From Mytilus californianus (lineage: Eukaryota > Mollusca > Bivalvia > Mytilida > Mytilidae), in assembly GCF_021869535.1 (NCBI RefSeq), contig NW_026262701.1:8013501-8077500 (forward strand): DNA of 64,000 nucleotides, written 5' to 3'. A program made the translations under genes and the position numbers. Below the pieces are notes generated by a model. It made no database searches. It was given only the letters and a program-made list of their open reading frames with translations, and had not been told where the DNA came from. Below are positions 36,601-47,282 of the stretch, piece after piece (position 1 is the stretch's first letter; each line of letters opens with the position of its first letter).

Positions 36601-39600
36601 ACTGTACTAGTGGTCAGTTTAACATTATTTCCTGATATGTCATATTCTTCTGGTCAGAAAAAGGTCTTCAGGATATGCCTTTGTATCAACACGATCCCCA
36701 CCGAAATTCGGGGTTTAACTCAATTGTTCCGGAAGGACAAGCTGTTCCGTCTTTACTAATGGCGACAGTCATAGTACTCGTTGAAAGGAAACATTCAGTG
36801 AAAAATCGCATTTGGTTATGTTCCAGTCACTAAAAGGAAACGGGAAAGTGGCAGTGACAAGGTTACATATCCTTGGTCATCTATGACATGAACGTTTCAA
36901 AACGGTCGATTAAGTCATAATGGCATTCGTCAAAATTTTGAAATAACTTTTTAATATCGATCTCTTGGTTGAGTAGCTTATGTGTTTACAGTAACCAAGG
37001 AAATCATGATAAGAAGTGAAAACCCTGAAATATCGGATCAACCGAAAGATTAAAACAAAGTAATGTATAGTCGTAGTTTTTTTTAATTCTAGGTCGGTTA
37101 AAAATAACAAATATGAATGGTAGAAATAATGCTGGTACATATGACGAGCTTTATGCTTTCGGAGGAAGAGGTTTCTCCATTAGAAAACTAGAAACAATGG
37201 AACTCGTGTACGATAGTGGCGACCAGTTTGAAAAGCTTCACCAAGAATACATGCCACTGTTGTTTAACAATAATGCAGAGAATGGAACTAAAACAGTCAA
37301 CCAGACATTTGACACTAGGTCTGGCGATAAGGTATATAGTAAAATAATTCTGTAGATATTGAATTCTAAACGGCATTTGTTTTAACCATTTTAAAGAAGC
37401 TACTTTTGCCATTAGCCAGTATATAGCTATTGAAGAAACATACTTTAGAACTTAAAATAACAAAGCACTACAATTAACTTCTTAAGGTTTTTTAGAATGT
37501 GTAATTATTAGAGACGTTCGGTCTTGCAACATATTTACACATGATTTATAATTTACGTTGGTATCGGACGTTTAAAGAGGCACTAGCTACGAGATATATA
37601 AAAAAAAAAAAATATGGAGATATAAAAAAAAATAAAATATGATGTATTTTGTTCAATCATTAATGAAAGTAAAATAGTGAAACAATAATACGTTTTTTTC
37701 CTAACCCAGGATAAAGGGGTGTTCCAACTATATGTACCCATTCAAATTCGAAAGAAACAATATAATAATAAAATAACAGGCAGAAATATGTTCAATACAA
37801 CGTATCATTATAATGCTGAATATCTTAAAAAGATTATAACAAAGTTCTGGTATATAATTCGGAAAGATCCGATTGCCAAACAAATATTTAAATCTAAACC
37901 AGATATGGGTTTCAAAAACAATAAGAATATTAGTAACATGATAATTAATCATTAAGGTGAAGAACCCCTCCACAGGAGGTTTTTATAATATAGTCTATAC
38001 TGTGAAACAGATGTAATAAAGACTTGATGCCGATTTATTTCAATAGATCACGTATCTGTGATAACTGATGGTTTCTTATACATCCATGCTTCTACCCGGC
38101 AGGGTACCTACACAAACTTCTTCAAATGATAAACATGGAGACTTTTGTATATCATCATATAGATGATAATACAAACATGCCAGTATATCCTGAGTTCAAC
38201 AATATAACATTGATAAATACAATACTGTCTCTACTAGATCTCGTGTAGACTTATGTTGAATTAGTGATAAAAAATAAGCTAAGAAACATCGGTAATGAAT
38301 AAATCACTTGTATTGAATCCGTATTCATGTGAATTTCAATTTAACCCCTTAGCTAGAAATGGGTTACGCATGAATAAGTCGTGTTCAGTTATTTAATGGA
38401 AAAGAATGTCAACATTGAAAGTGAGACAAGAGTAAACCATTTGATTGACTAATTCGATTCATAAAAACTAGTTCTTATACAGGTAACAACGATGATTAAG
38501 ATATATTTTAAACCTATAATATGAAAACAAACAGACCTAGAAAAATCCAATTGCACGAGTTCGCTATCTATTTATATCTATGTTTATGTTATTATCTTGT
38601 TATATGACCGACGGCAGTCTTGGAGGTCACAACGATGGTTAATTATATGGCGTCTAGACTAAAATACACACGAAATGTTGATACATATTATCGAGCCTAT
38701 GCATTGTAAATTGTTTATTTTAGGCTTTCTATAAATTAGATGTACCTTTTAGTATGTTATAAATCAAATATGAGAATGTAAGTCAAATCAGTGAACATGA
38801 ATTGGACAGCTAGTGTCCCGTTAACGTGTTTGTAAAGGGCGATATATAACTTGGTTCAAATCAGAGTTTCTCCCGTTTGCTCGAAAACGCTTAGATGAAA
38901 AACATTTCAACAATGCATTATTAAAAATAAAAACAAAACTTCATAAATTCCATGCGTCTAAAGTGCTTTTCTCGATTTACCTTCATCAGAAATGTCCAAA
39001 GCCGAATATTTAAAAGCCAAGGGTGTATAAGAACCAAAACAGTTGAACAGTTATATGACCAAAAGGCACCTAAAATAATAGCTAAATCCATCTAAGGTCA
39101 ACTTTACCTGAGGGAGTTGAAACCTAAGTTTCTTTTAAATAATTTTTATATTCATAAACGAACAATTTTGAAAGGTTGAAAGGCGGAATCAACCCAGTGC
39201 TGTAAAAAATGAAAATTATAAGTATTGAGATAGGTCAGATACTTTAGTGAAATAAATGCAGGTATAAACTACGACAAACCTCCGAACGTATCTAATTCCA
39301 GATCATTTAAAAAAGATTTATGATCCGAGTAATACATTGGTCTTAGCTCCTCAAGTACTAATATACGCTAAGCTTTTCCAATTCAATTCGTCTTAAAATA
39401 CTTTGACCAATTTCAACTGACACCGGGATCTCTGTGTTATATTTGATTTACTTTACTGACCTTATTTTGAAGGGGCCCGAGAGTGAAAGTCTTTCAGTTG
39501 CTCATATCGGCAATGCTGTTTTATTATTCATTGGAAATGAACGACCTGGCAGTATATTAATTTACAAGATAATAGGAGATGCTTCTAAGCCAGAATTTCA

Positions 39601-42600
39601 AAGTATATGGAACGGTGTTCAAGAAACGGATAACAAATGGGAAGAGCTTTATGACAGAAGAATGTTAAGTGAAATAGATCCCGAAGACATAAGGTTTGTA
39701 TTTAAAAAGAAACTGATTTAGAAAAAAAACAAACTAATAAACCTAGTAACTATTTTGTTTAAGAAATGAACCAAACTAATTCTAATAGTGTTTATATTAA
39801 ATCATTGGCTCCAAAAAGCCTTTTTGACTTACCTAGTAGTACGGTTCTTCCCCACTTAAAAAGGCCAACAGAATTCAGAAATTTCTTATAAAAAACAGTT
39901 TAAAGAAAGGCATTTCCAATATCCAAACTATCCCCTTGGTCCGGATGTATTTCATCTTACAGAACTTTAAAAAAAGGTTTTCGGAATAAAGTAAATTTAT
40001 AAAAATCAGGAGCATATTGACGTTTATAAATTTATCCGCTGATTTTAGACATTCAAACGTTTGGTTTTTGAGCGTTACTGGTGTCTTTAAATTGAGAAAA
40101 ACTCTTTAAAGCACCATATTCATAAAGTTTTTTTTCTCCATTTTTTAGCATTGGGTCGATATATGCTGCTGCTGATGTACTGTGAGGTTCTGAGGGTATC
40201 ATCAGCTCAGTAGTCCGTTCTTCGGTTCCGATATGATTTTAAACTAACTTTTATTAAATTCACCGTTAGTAAAGTTGGAAAATGATTAATAAACTAAGGT
40301 TCACACTCCGCAGGCAAAGTTGACGTTCGATCAATTTTGCTATACGTTTTATATCCTCTTTGGTCATGTAGCTCCCCGCGTATTCCGGTATTTATATTCT
40401 TGGCGGAAGTACCAAATTTATTAAATATTATTTTGCATTTAAAAAGGATGAAAAACACATTGCAGAATTACATGAAAAAACCCTATTCCCTATCTGATTG
40501 GCCATGAAAAATAAATCAAAAACTGCATTGTCGTTATATTTGTAAAGTCATAATTAGGTTAAATAATATGTCAAACAGTCCAAGACTTCCACACATGACA
40601 CGTCTCACTATAGAATTATATAAAAGTCATCTGCATAATAAAGTATATCCTAGGGTGGCTGAAAATAGACATCTCCCATCCTACAAACATGTACCAACCA
40701 TCAGCTTATATGTCTTCGGTTGAATGAAAACTGATCAGAAACGTCTATTCATAAAATATGACCTCTATGGAAGGTTTTGACTATGTTTGATATGAATTAT
40801 AAGAATTAAACGGTACCAGTTTTACTACACCAGATGCAGATTTCGACAATACATGTCTCTTTAGTGATGCTCAAGGTTAAAATATTTGAAAATCAAAAAC
40901 CTAAAAAAAAACGTTGACGATCTAATACATGTATAACGAAAAGTATAGCCTAACCCAAACAAGGAATCTATGGATGAGGGTTATACTTTTCTTAATCTCA
41001 AATGATTTCTCAAAGCCTTTTTTTGGGTTTGTTAAATTACGAAAAAATCTCACTTTATACCCAAAAATTAACCAAATATGTGAAAATGTCACAGCTTCGA
41101 AACGAGCCTTCATACATATCCAAATTTACGAAATGGGCAGAGAAATTGAAGTAAATGCTACCATTACCGCCTACCTGAAATGAATTGCGCATATTTACCC
41201 AATTTATGGGCCTTATTTTAGAAATTCTCAGACTAATATATGGATGATTACATCTTGTTCTAGATGAAAGAATGATATTGTTTCAGATACATTCCCGCTG
41301 ATCATAGTCCAAATAAGCAGCATATATTAACAGCTGCTGGCACTGTCAGCGGAACCTTTTCCATGTTTGCAATCAAAGGTATTAATGGTGAGTAAGACCA
41401 TGGATATCATATGAACTTAGAAGTAATTAAAGATAAACAGAGAGCAATCAAACGACACACAAAAAAAATGAAAGACATCACTACACAGTCACCAAATTAA
41501 GAAAAAAAGTGTGTACTTCATATGTCGAGCATTTCCCGATTTCATTTTCAAAATTATCAAAGAATTACTGGAGACAACCAATGAGTAAATGTTGTTCATA
41601 GAACCCACTTAATCTAGTCCTTCCTTTATAGAAGAATACAAGGCTATAATACATTTTTCTTCATGTTTTCAACTATTCTAGCGTTAAAACAAACATGAGG
41701 GGAGAGGATAAAATTACTATCAAACTCAATTCAAACACGTATCCTCTACATTTAATAACAGATAAATTAATGATATAAATGTTTATCGTTCTGTAGAACA
41801 CAACTTGGGAGCAGCGCCCACGGATAAAGCAGCTGGCTTAAATATAGGTAGGTTACCGTATTTCAAGAAAAATTCAATTTGCAACTTTTGTATTTAAACT
41901 AATAAATCTTTGTATACTATCATATTTGTATTGGATGTGGAGAAAATTATGTACAATAATACCGAACTCCAATGTAAATTCAAGATTAAGGGGGAAGTCT
42001 ATACAACCTGGCAGAATCAAACGTTAGTTGTTCAAATACTTTGCAAACTGCATTAAATGTTCATTTTCGGATTAGATAATGATGCACATATTCTTTATAA
42101 ATTGTTCCCTTGTTATTATAAAAAAAGAAAACATGATTGGTGTTAACAAAACAATGCCCGAGTGCTGTTCAAAATGCGACACAGTTGTTATTTTATCAAA
42201 TGGATGGTTCAACAAAGTTTGTAGGCGAAAAGTTCGATAATGAAATAGATTGTTTATTGATTGTATTTTGCACAACAGAAATACAGAAACGTAATGTTAG
42301 ATGACTAACAGTCCACCATCATGTGATATTGACCTTGTGGTGATAAATCATAGTTAAAGGGACCAAATATTCCTAGTCAAAAATTTAAAGCAAAGGATGT
42401 ATAAGTGTCGAAACTCTTGGAGAGATAAATGACCAATTGGGACATAAAAATAGTGACTAAATCCATCTGAAGTCACCTTTGCCTGATAGATTTGGAACAT
42501 TTTAAAAGTTCTCAATATTTCTAAATTTATTAATGTTCGGTTAGTTGGATCATATTAAACAAAGTGGACCTTGACTCAGTAACACACCGCTGGTCATTTC

Positions 42601-43112
42601 TTTAAAGTAACATTTACTTAGATAATAGGCTACATTAGAGTCTACAGTACTTTACGTAGGTTCTAAACTCATTTGGAATGTACCAACCTAGACAAGTACA
42701 ATTAAGGACCCGCGAGACTAGATACGCCAACAGGGTTGACGTCTCTAACTATGCATATATTACTATGTAAATCCTGACTCAAAATTGTCACGTTAAAGAA
42801 TATGCTACTATGGGTTGCTTTTAAGATAAGAAAATCGTCATGTACAATTTATGTAAAACATAAATGGACATCTAACAAAATGATTTCAGTGAATGCATAT
42901 TTTATGGTGATAAAGTCATCAACTACAAGACTTAATGCAAAAACTGCATTTTCATAATGCAAAAGTAGAATCATTTTCAATTTGCAAAGCTGAAACCCTT
43001 AACCATTTTAACATGTAACTATATATATTTAAACAATATGTGTATTATAGGTTTGCCAAGTGTGATAATAGCAGTACTTAGTAGTTACATTATTCTGAGA
43101 TGCAGCAATTAA
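24472..43112 (+). CDS. msp130: MSP130-like secreted glycoprotein, copy A (12 exons, 591 aa)
   Basis: Joining 12 exons with GT/AG borders and matching phases gives one frame of 591 codons: 24472-24682, 26559-26777, 30064-30247, 33402-33531, 34178-34289, 34797-34970, 35760-35831, 37093-37331, 39473-39693, 41287-41387, 41797-41847, 43051-43112. A signal peptide (MLQFIIIYIFNTCLCVSS) is followed by blocks typical of MSP130 (DVDLTDIEYCGG, DPEGGVGIIKI, VTSNEGDSKDYSDW, TAAGTVSGTFSM), a choice-of-anchor beta-propeller fold, then a hydrophobic tail. Several N-glycosylation sequons are present (N82, N129, N141 and more in exons 4 and 8). MSP130 was described as a GPI-linked surface protein of sea urchin skeleton-forming cells and occurs in mollusc shell-forming tissue; it has been proposed to have entered animals from bacteria. 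Its molecular activity is unknown. The family call is from recognition, not a search. Confidence 0.85.
24930..25400 (+). repeat. Dispersed repeat in intron 1 of copy A
   Basis: Partner of 53640-53830 and 56555-56690. Its frames (25135-25332, 25160-25471) are by-products. Confidence 0.6.
26448..26546 (+). repeat. 3' end of the dispersed mussel repeat, abutting exon 2
   Basis: Matches the last 100 bp of the 3110-3646 repeat (cctacaattgcttacatcca through catctccttat). Its end lies about 12 bp before the exon 2 acceptor, so it supplies part of the pyrimidine-rich tract. Confidence 0.75.
26559..26777 (+). CDS. Copy A exon 2
   Basis: Residues 71-143, 219 bp, phase 1 to 1. It contains GGNILHVIDVKNVTSPK and DVDLTDIEYCGG, with sequons NVT, NFS and NIT. 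Acceptor ttcttttag, donor acag|gtgaat. I count 56 of 73 residues identical to copy B. Confidence 0.88.
26955..29060. repeat. Inverted-repeat cluster in intron 2 of copy A
   Basis: One sequence block, running from gggcttgtattatatttgcc to acgttgttttcaatttagac, occurs directly at about 26980-27507 and 27520-28040. It is inverted from 28045 to about 28250, direct again at 28265-28480 (partial), and inverted at about 28545-29055. The junction near 28040 is a tight palindrome. Microsatellites of TA lie at 28249-28267 and 29060-29082. Confidence 0.8.
29120..29220. repeat. TA microsatellite flanked by a short inverted repeat
   Basis: gactttccgcatcg, then a run of alternating TA (29161-29187), then cgttgcggaaagtc. 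The left sequence also matches the 'gggactttccgctttg' part of the repeat at 29555-29575. Confidence 0.7.
30064..30247 (+). CDS. Copy A exon 3
   Basis: Residues 144-205, 184 bp, phase 1 to 2. It contains KDCNTILVAVEAEAY and DPEGGVGIIKIEND. Acceptor ttttttag, donor aa|gtaatt. About 77% of residues are identical to copy B exon 3 (57927-58110), which has the same length. Confidence 0.88.
30293..32690. repeat. 59/60-bp minisatellite, about 40 units, intron 3 of copy A
   Basis: The core of each unit is gctagataatactcccttaa followed by acaaagaatt. A 60-bp type (ggagaaaataaatccaaatt) and a 59-bp type (ggggaaattaaatctaaatt) mostly alternate, giving a 119-bp higher-order period between about 30480 and 31800. 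A run of 60-bp units at about 31800-32100 is homogeneous. The series of open frames on both strands here arises because 60 is a multiple of 3; they are not genes. Confidence 0.95.
32998..33262 (-). mobile_element. tRNA-derived SINE, intron 3 of copy A
   Basis: On the minus strand the head reads like a tRNA: a possible A box in tttcgtggtagcgtgttcgc and a perfect B box ggttcgaaccc (33198-33209 on +). It is followed by a body that runs to about 32998. No anticodon arm with clear pairing was confirmed, so it is a SINE head, not a tRNA gene. Confidence 0.6.
33402..33531 (+). CDS. Copy A exon 4
   Basis: 130 bp, residues 205-248, phase 2 to 0. It contains WSELESKGLRFVHRVNNNNF and ends AYICLQ. Acceptor ttgttacag, donor cag|gtaatg. 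Only 4 of 43 full codons differ in residue from copy B. Confidence 0.9.
34178..34289 (+). CDS. Copy A exon 5
   Basis: 112 bp, residues 249-285, phase 0 to 1. ENNAIAIVDIATETIEDILP, then LMMDPSDKD. Acceptor ttttaag, donor gatg|gtatgc. Same length as copy B exon 5. Confidence 0.9.
34797..34970 (+). CDS. Copy A exon 6
   Basis: 174 bp, residues 286-343, phase 1 to 1. It contains RSWPIYGMYQPD and LVTSNEGDSKDYSDWGGFNE, one of the most conserved MSP130 blocks. Acceptor ttggag, donor tcag|gtataa. Confidence 0.9.
34984..35180 (-). repeat. Dispersed repeat copy, intron 6 of copy A
   Basis: attcatgcgtccgaagccct, then ctttcatcagaaacgctc-like sequence through ccatataagatcaactttgc. Related copies in the same orientation lie at 38935-39120 and 42370-42490. 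Opposite-orientation pieces lie at 44955-45020 and 59340-59440. Confidence 0.65.
35345..35515. repeat. Imperfect tandem duplication, about 86 bp, intron 6
   Basis: Two copies of a block containing agaagacatgtaa(g/t)..att followed by aacataaatatacaatatat, at about 35350-35425 and 35436-35510. The 61-codon frame here is a shadow. Confidence 0.7.
35760..35831 (+). CDS. Copy A exon 7
   Basis: 72 bp, residues 344-367, phase 1 to 1. ENSTIVKWAADHKLSTTLQN. Acceptor ttttttaag, donor ctag|gtaaat. Same length as copy B exon 7. Confidence 0.88.
   Translation, partial: KILRLLNGLLTTNFLRLSKTITC
35884..36190 (-). repeat. Dispersed mussel repeat, reverse copy, intron 7 of copy A
   Basis: Close relative of 15318-15665 (agatgtggtatgagtgtcaa, then gtacggccttcaacacggag, then cgagaaacgagaaacac). 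A further partial copy of the same type continues at about 36365-36550. Confidence 0.75.
37093..37331 (+). CDS. Copy A exon 8
   Basis: 239 bp, residues 368-447, phase 1 to 0. GRLKITNMNGRNNAGTYDEL, then YAFGGRGFSIRKLETMELVY, with sequons NGT and NQT, ending FDTRSGDK. Acceptor attctag, donor aag|gtatat. This block (AFGGRSFSI-like) is typical of the MSP130 family. Confidence 0.9.
37719..37990 (+). pseudogene. Probable Penelope-like element fragment, intron 8 of copy A
   Basis: A 78-codon frame contains KFWYIIRKDPIAKQIFKSKP then MGFKNNKNISNMI. This resembles the linker between RT and GIY-YIG in some retroelements (hWxIIxxDPxLxxIF...Rxxx NLxxxL). The frame stops before any GIY-YIG. Assignment is by recall and tentative. 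Confidence 0.35.
38935..39130 (-). repeat. Dispersed repeat copy, intron 8 of copy A
   Basis: Same family and orientation as 34984-35180 (ttcatgcgtctaaagtgctt through aatccatctaaggtcaactt). Confidence 0.65.
39473..39693 (+). CDS. Copy A exon 9
   Basis: 221 bp, residues 448-520, phase 0 to 2. GPESESLSVAHIGNAVLLFI, then GNERPGSILIYKI, ending DPEDIR. Acceptor tttgaag, donor aag boundary ag|gtttgt. GNER and the DPEDIR end are typical of the family. Confidence 0.88.
41287..41387 (+). CDS. Copy A exon 10
   Basis: 101 bp, residues 521-554, phase 2 to 1. YIPADHSPNKQHILTAAGTV, then SGTFSMFAIKGIN. Acceptor tgtttcag, donor atg|gtgagt. The alternative donor 14 bp earlier (aag|gtatta) is weaker and would leave the wrong phase for the next exon. 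Confidence 0.85.
41797..41847 (+). CDS. Copy A exon 11
   Basis: 51 bp micro-exon, residues 555-571, phase 1 to 1: EHNLGAAPTDKAAGLNI. Acceptor tctgtag, donor atag|gtaggt. Supported by the good splice sites and by phase agreement with exons 10 and 12. Confidence 0.75.
42370..42540 (-). repeat. Dispersed repeat copy, intron 11 of copy A
   Basis: Diverged relative of 38990-39130 (gcaaaggatgtataagtgtc, then aaatccatctgaagtcacct). Confidence 0.55.
43051..43112 (+). CDS. Copy A exon 12: hydrophobic C-terminal tail and stop
   Basis: Residues 572-591: GLPSVIIAVLSSYIILRCSN then TAA (43110-43112). Acceptor gtattatag. About 15 hydrophobic residues near the C terminus, after small residues in exon 11, fit a GPI-anchor signal; sea urchin MSP130 is GPI-anchored. 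A short membrane anchor is the alternative. Confidence 0.72.
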
Positions 43113-43289
43113 TAACCACAGATAAAACGTACAGCATTGTATTGGACAAAACGAACGTCTCGGATTAATAACATGCTTAGAACAATGCATGTTCTCCTGA
43201 CAAGACAAGATATTGCCAGTGAATATACACATGTTATAGTGATAAAGTCATCAACGACAGGAACGAAAACTCCTTTCTCATTATGGAAA

Positions 43290-43295
43290 ATTAAA
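43290..43295 (+). promoter_or_regulatory. Possible polyadenylation signal of copy A
   Basis: ATTAAA 178 bp after the stop codon, followed by a T/G-rich stretch (attgtatgttctttta). No AATAAA was seen closer to the stop. Confidence 0.35.
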
Positions 43296-43359
43296 ATTTT
43301 ATTGTATGTTCTTTTATATACGTTTAGTTAATCAACTGAAAAAAAAGGTGGAGAGTTGA

Positions 43360-43960
43360 GATATAAAAAAACTAGCTTAATCCCGCCACATTTACATGTG
43401 CCTCTTCAATGGTTATCATAGTTTTATTTCTTATAATTTCAAAACCTCTATCGTAATTAAGTATTGCATCTTGTTGTCATATGTTCATGGATGAATATTG
43501 CCTCCTTTGAGACCTGGAAAGTTGACCACCGCCCTCCTATCGATGTGTTAGTAGAGTAATTTGTGTTTGAACAGACATTAAAGCAGTTTATCTATGGTTT
43601 GAACAAATCAAACAGACATAATATGTCAACAATGTCAAAAATAGGGGTACAGGAGTCAGCATTGTGTTATAATATTAAGCACTATAAAAACAAACAAATA
43701 TGTAAGCAAAGAAAAACAAAAAGGCATATAGACAAAGCACATTAGCAAAAACGAAAGACAAGAATACAAAAATTTTACATAGCACAATAACACTATGACA
43801 GGATGTACCGAGCCACGTCAAATGGATATTACCAAAAAAAGACTAAACAGTAAAAGTAATAATTTAAATAATTTAAAAAGACAAATAAAAGAACACTATA
43901 ACACGTAGTTAAGATGAAAAACAACGCCAGAACCTAGAATCTATACTTCAAGACCATCGT
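43360..43960. other. Intergenic, no gene recognised
   Basis: Short piece of repeat-like sequence (cccgccacatttacatgtgc at about 43381) and otherwise AT-rich DNA with uninformative frames. Confidence 0.45.
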
Positions 43961-44165
43961 GTTTTATTTGTGAAATTGATACGGAATAATTATCAACAAG
44001 TTCTTGGTATATTCCGATGAACTTTTTTTAGAAAAAGGACGAGACGTTCTTTGGCATAACCCTGGTTCATCAACTTTCTGCTCAGACACGGGTGACGTTT
44101 TACAAAGTCTGATTAGCAGCTGCAAGCTCTTGAATACCGAATGAGTTGCGAAATGTATATAAATA

Positions 44166-44617
44166 AAGGCAGCAGTAGTATACCGGTGTTCAAAAGTCAT
44201 AAATCGATTGAGAGAAAACAAATTCGGGTTACAAACTAAAACCGAGGGAAACACATCGACTATAAGAGGAAAACAAATGTACAACAGGAACACTGAAGTG
44301 CAACAAAAAACAAACTCCAACATACACAGAAACGAACTATTTGATAACAACTGCCATATTTGACTTGGTACAGGACATTTTAAGAAAAAATGGTGGGTTG
44401 AACCTGGTTAAATGGCATGCCAAACCTCCCGCTTTTTGACAATGTTAAAAAAAAATTATCGCTAAAATGACAACACTACTTGAAAGAAATACAGCACAAA
44501 CACACGCAAGAAAATTCATAAAAGAGAAACACACAAACAAATAATATAATAGTCGACACAACATGCAAACCGCAGAACAACAACGAACATATTCCATCAA
44601 CGACAGACACCACAGGA
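44166..44617. repeat. Dispersed repeat, first copy of a 450-bp pair
   Basis: Runs from ggcagcagtagtataccggt through tggtgggttgaacctggtta to cgacagacaccacagga. The same block, same orientation, is at 45308-45761. The open frames reported on the minus strand in both places are equivalent shadows. Confidence 0.85.
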
Positions 44618-45307
44618 TGTATCCCGTATGCAGGTGAAGTTGGTATATTGCTACTAAGGTGGGGGAAATTAATAATTTCAAAATTAAAATCGTCTCGTTT
44701 GTCATAGATTCTGGTACAATGGAACTTAATGATTGGAGAAAGTGTAGATTTGTTAACTAGTCTTTGACCTAGAAAAGTATCCGCCGTAAGTTAGGTGAGC
44801 CAATGAAGAACACATTTGGATCATTAGAAAAAACGGTGACGTAATGTGACAGGAGTCAAATGTTCGATGTCATGTGGTACAATGTTTATTTTTACTTGAC
44901 GGTGAACGTTTGAATTAGTTATTAAAGAAGTTATATGTTTGGGTTTCAAATTACAAATGTTTGCGTTTGAGCGTTCGTGATGCAGGTAAATCCAGAAAAG
45001 CGCTTCGGCCTCACGAAATTCATAAAGTGTTATTTTCATTTTCCAGATCTGGATCGACACAATTGGTGGCTGACTGTTATTCCACGAGTAGTCGGTGCTT
45101 TGGTCCTGATATGATATATCACATACTTTTCTTAAATGTAGAAATCATTTACAAAGGTTCCAACTGTCTCATGCAAAATTGAACATGGATGAAAATGGCT
45201 ACCGTTTTAAGGTCTCTTCTGGTCATATAGCTTCTTATTTATTCAGGTGTTTATACATCGTTGGCTTTCAAATGATTGGGTTTGAACATTCCGAATTCAT
45301 GTTAAAC

Positions 45308-45761
45308 AAAGGCAATAGTAGTATACCGGTGTTCAAAAGTCGTAAATGGATTGAGGGAAAACAAATCCGGGTTACAAACTAAAACCGAGGGAAACACATC
45401 AACTATAAGAGAGAGGAAAACAAAGGAACAGCAGGAATACTGAAATGCAACAAAAACAAACGCCAACATACATAGAAACGAACTATTTGATAACAACTGC
45501 CATATTCCTGTCTTGGTACAGGACATTTTAAGAAAAAATGGTGGGTTGACCTGGTTTAATGGCTAGCCAAACCTCCCGCTTTATGACAATGTTAAACAAT
45601 ATCGCTAAAATGACAACACTACGTGACAGAAATACAGCACAAACACACACAAGAACATTTATCACAGAGAAACGCATAAACAAATAATATAATAGTCGAC
45701 ACAACATACAAATCGCAGAACAACGGCGAACATATTCCATCAACGACAAACACCACAGGAT
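45308..45761. repeat. Dispersed repeat, second copy of a 450-bp pair
   Basis: Direct partner of 44166-44617, with scattered substitutions and small indels. The two copies are 690 bp apart. Confidence 0.85.
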
Positions 45762-46019
45762 ATCACAAACAATGACGCGCTTACGTACCTAACATGCAAT
45801 CTCGAACTTTATACAATTATTTTCACAATACTCGTCAAAACAATTTTCATGACAATGATGGTATTGAAAGGCAATTTCATAATTATCTGGACTACAAACG
45901 ATAAGACATAACACATTATCCAACAAAAACCATCAAACCATCAAACATCAAAAATAAATACATGAATGTTGGATGTACAAAATACCGAGACACGTCCAGA
46001 AAAGCGCTTTTGACGCATA

Positions 46020-46925
46020 ATATTTCGTCCTTCTTCTTTGAAACTGCAAGGCCAATTGTTTCCAAACTTTACTTAAATGATCCTCAGTTTATCTAGTTTT
46101 ATTAAAATGTATCCGGAATTTTGTCCGTCAACAAACATGGCCGCTGTTGCTAAAAATAAAACAGAGATATAGCTCAAAAACTAGATCAGTTGGAGCTAAA
46201 CAAAGGATTCAAAATTGATCATTATGGACAAGGTCTCGAAAAAAATGCCCTTGAAAGACTCATTTTCTTTTTTGGGTTTTTTTTTTGCAGGAACAATTTT
46301 TAGAAAGAAAGAAATTGTGAAAAAGTTAATCGAAATTGTCAATTATGACCGCTTACAGGAGTTATTGTCCTTGAAAGATGGATTTTATGCATTTTTCATT
46401 TACTGCAGAAATCATTATAGATTGAGAAAAATTTAAAAACCATTGATGTTTACCTCAATAAAATCTACATATGAGTCAACATGGCTAATAAAATTGTCAA
46501 TTAACTCCTGTTATGAGTTATTGTCCTTAAAAGATGATTGTTTTTCCATTTGTGTTGTTTTTGCAATAACTATAAATAAACTCATCTTAGATACAATAGA
46601 TCTAGACATAATAGATAGTGAGAAACAGTAAAAAAACAAAACTGTTCAGCATAGTAAAATCTACAAATCAGTTTTCATGGCACACACTGTCAAGATACTC
46701 CTCATAGAAGTTATTTCCCCTGAATGATAATTTTCATTCGTTTTTTAAATAGACACTTGGAAATGCAAAATAAGATCTGCATGTAGTTGAACATCGCTAA
46801 AATGTCTCACTAGAAACAGGATTTATAGCATTTAAATTGATTGCAATAAAGAAAGAAATATATGAAAAAGGCATATTTTGTACAAGGTGAGCGATTCAGT
46901 TTCTTGAGAGTCACTTGTTTTTTCA
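46020..46925. repeat. Diverged relative of the 47.3-kb array element
   Basis: Contains weak matches to the neighbouring element: ttctttgaaactgcaaggcc, aacatggccgctgttgctaa, gagttattgtccttaaaaga, and an end block aaggtgagcgattcag...gagagtcacttgtt. It corresponds to the aaggtgagcgacacag...agagcctctagtt end at 49050-49082. Confidence 0.55.
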
Positions 46926-47282
46926 TTTTTCATAATGGTATCCATGATTAGTGGTTGTTTCAATTGTCAGGACAAGGCCTAGAAATCAGCAATACATGTA
47001 TTTCCATCCTAAATGTGATATATGAGTATAAATCTAAAATGAGATATTTTTTATACATGTACTTTGCCTCAATGTAGTTTTCATCTTGCTACATGTATTT
47101 AAAAAAAAACAGTAATCAACAGTAGAGGTCACCACGCTTGTTTTCAGATTGCTTTCGATTAAAAGAAAACATTAAATTTTCATTACAAAGAAAACTAATC
47201 GATAAAATTAGAAATAGGTTATGAGCTGATATGTTTTATTAAAAACGTTCACGAAAGAAAGAAAACCCTTTTCGTTGTTTTT

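Noticed and set aside
37113-37355. An independent short gene starting at MNGRNNAGTYDEL
   Set aside because: It is the inside of exon 8; the exon starts at 37093 and ends at the 37332 donor.
44445-45749. Cys-rich and hydrophobic minus-strand frames (44445-44705, 45528-45749)
   Set aside because: Both come from the duplicated 450-bp repeat and are not conserved as protein.
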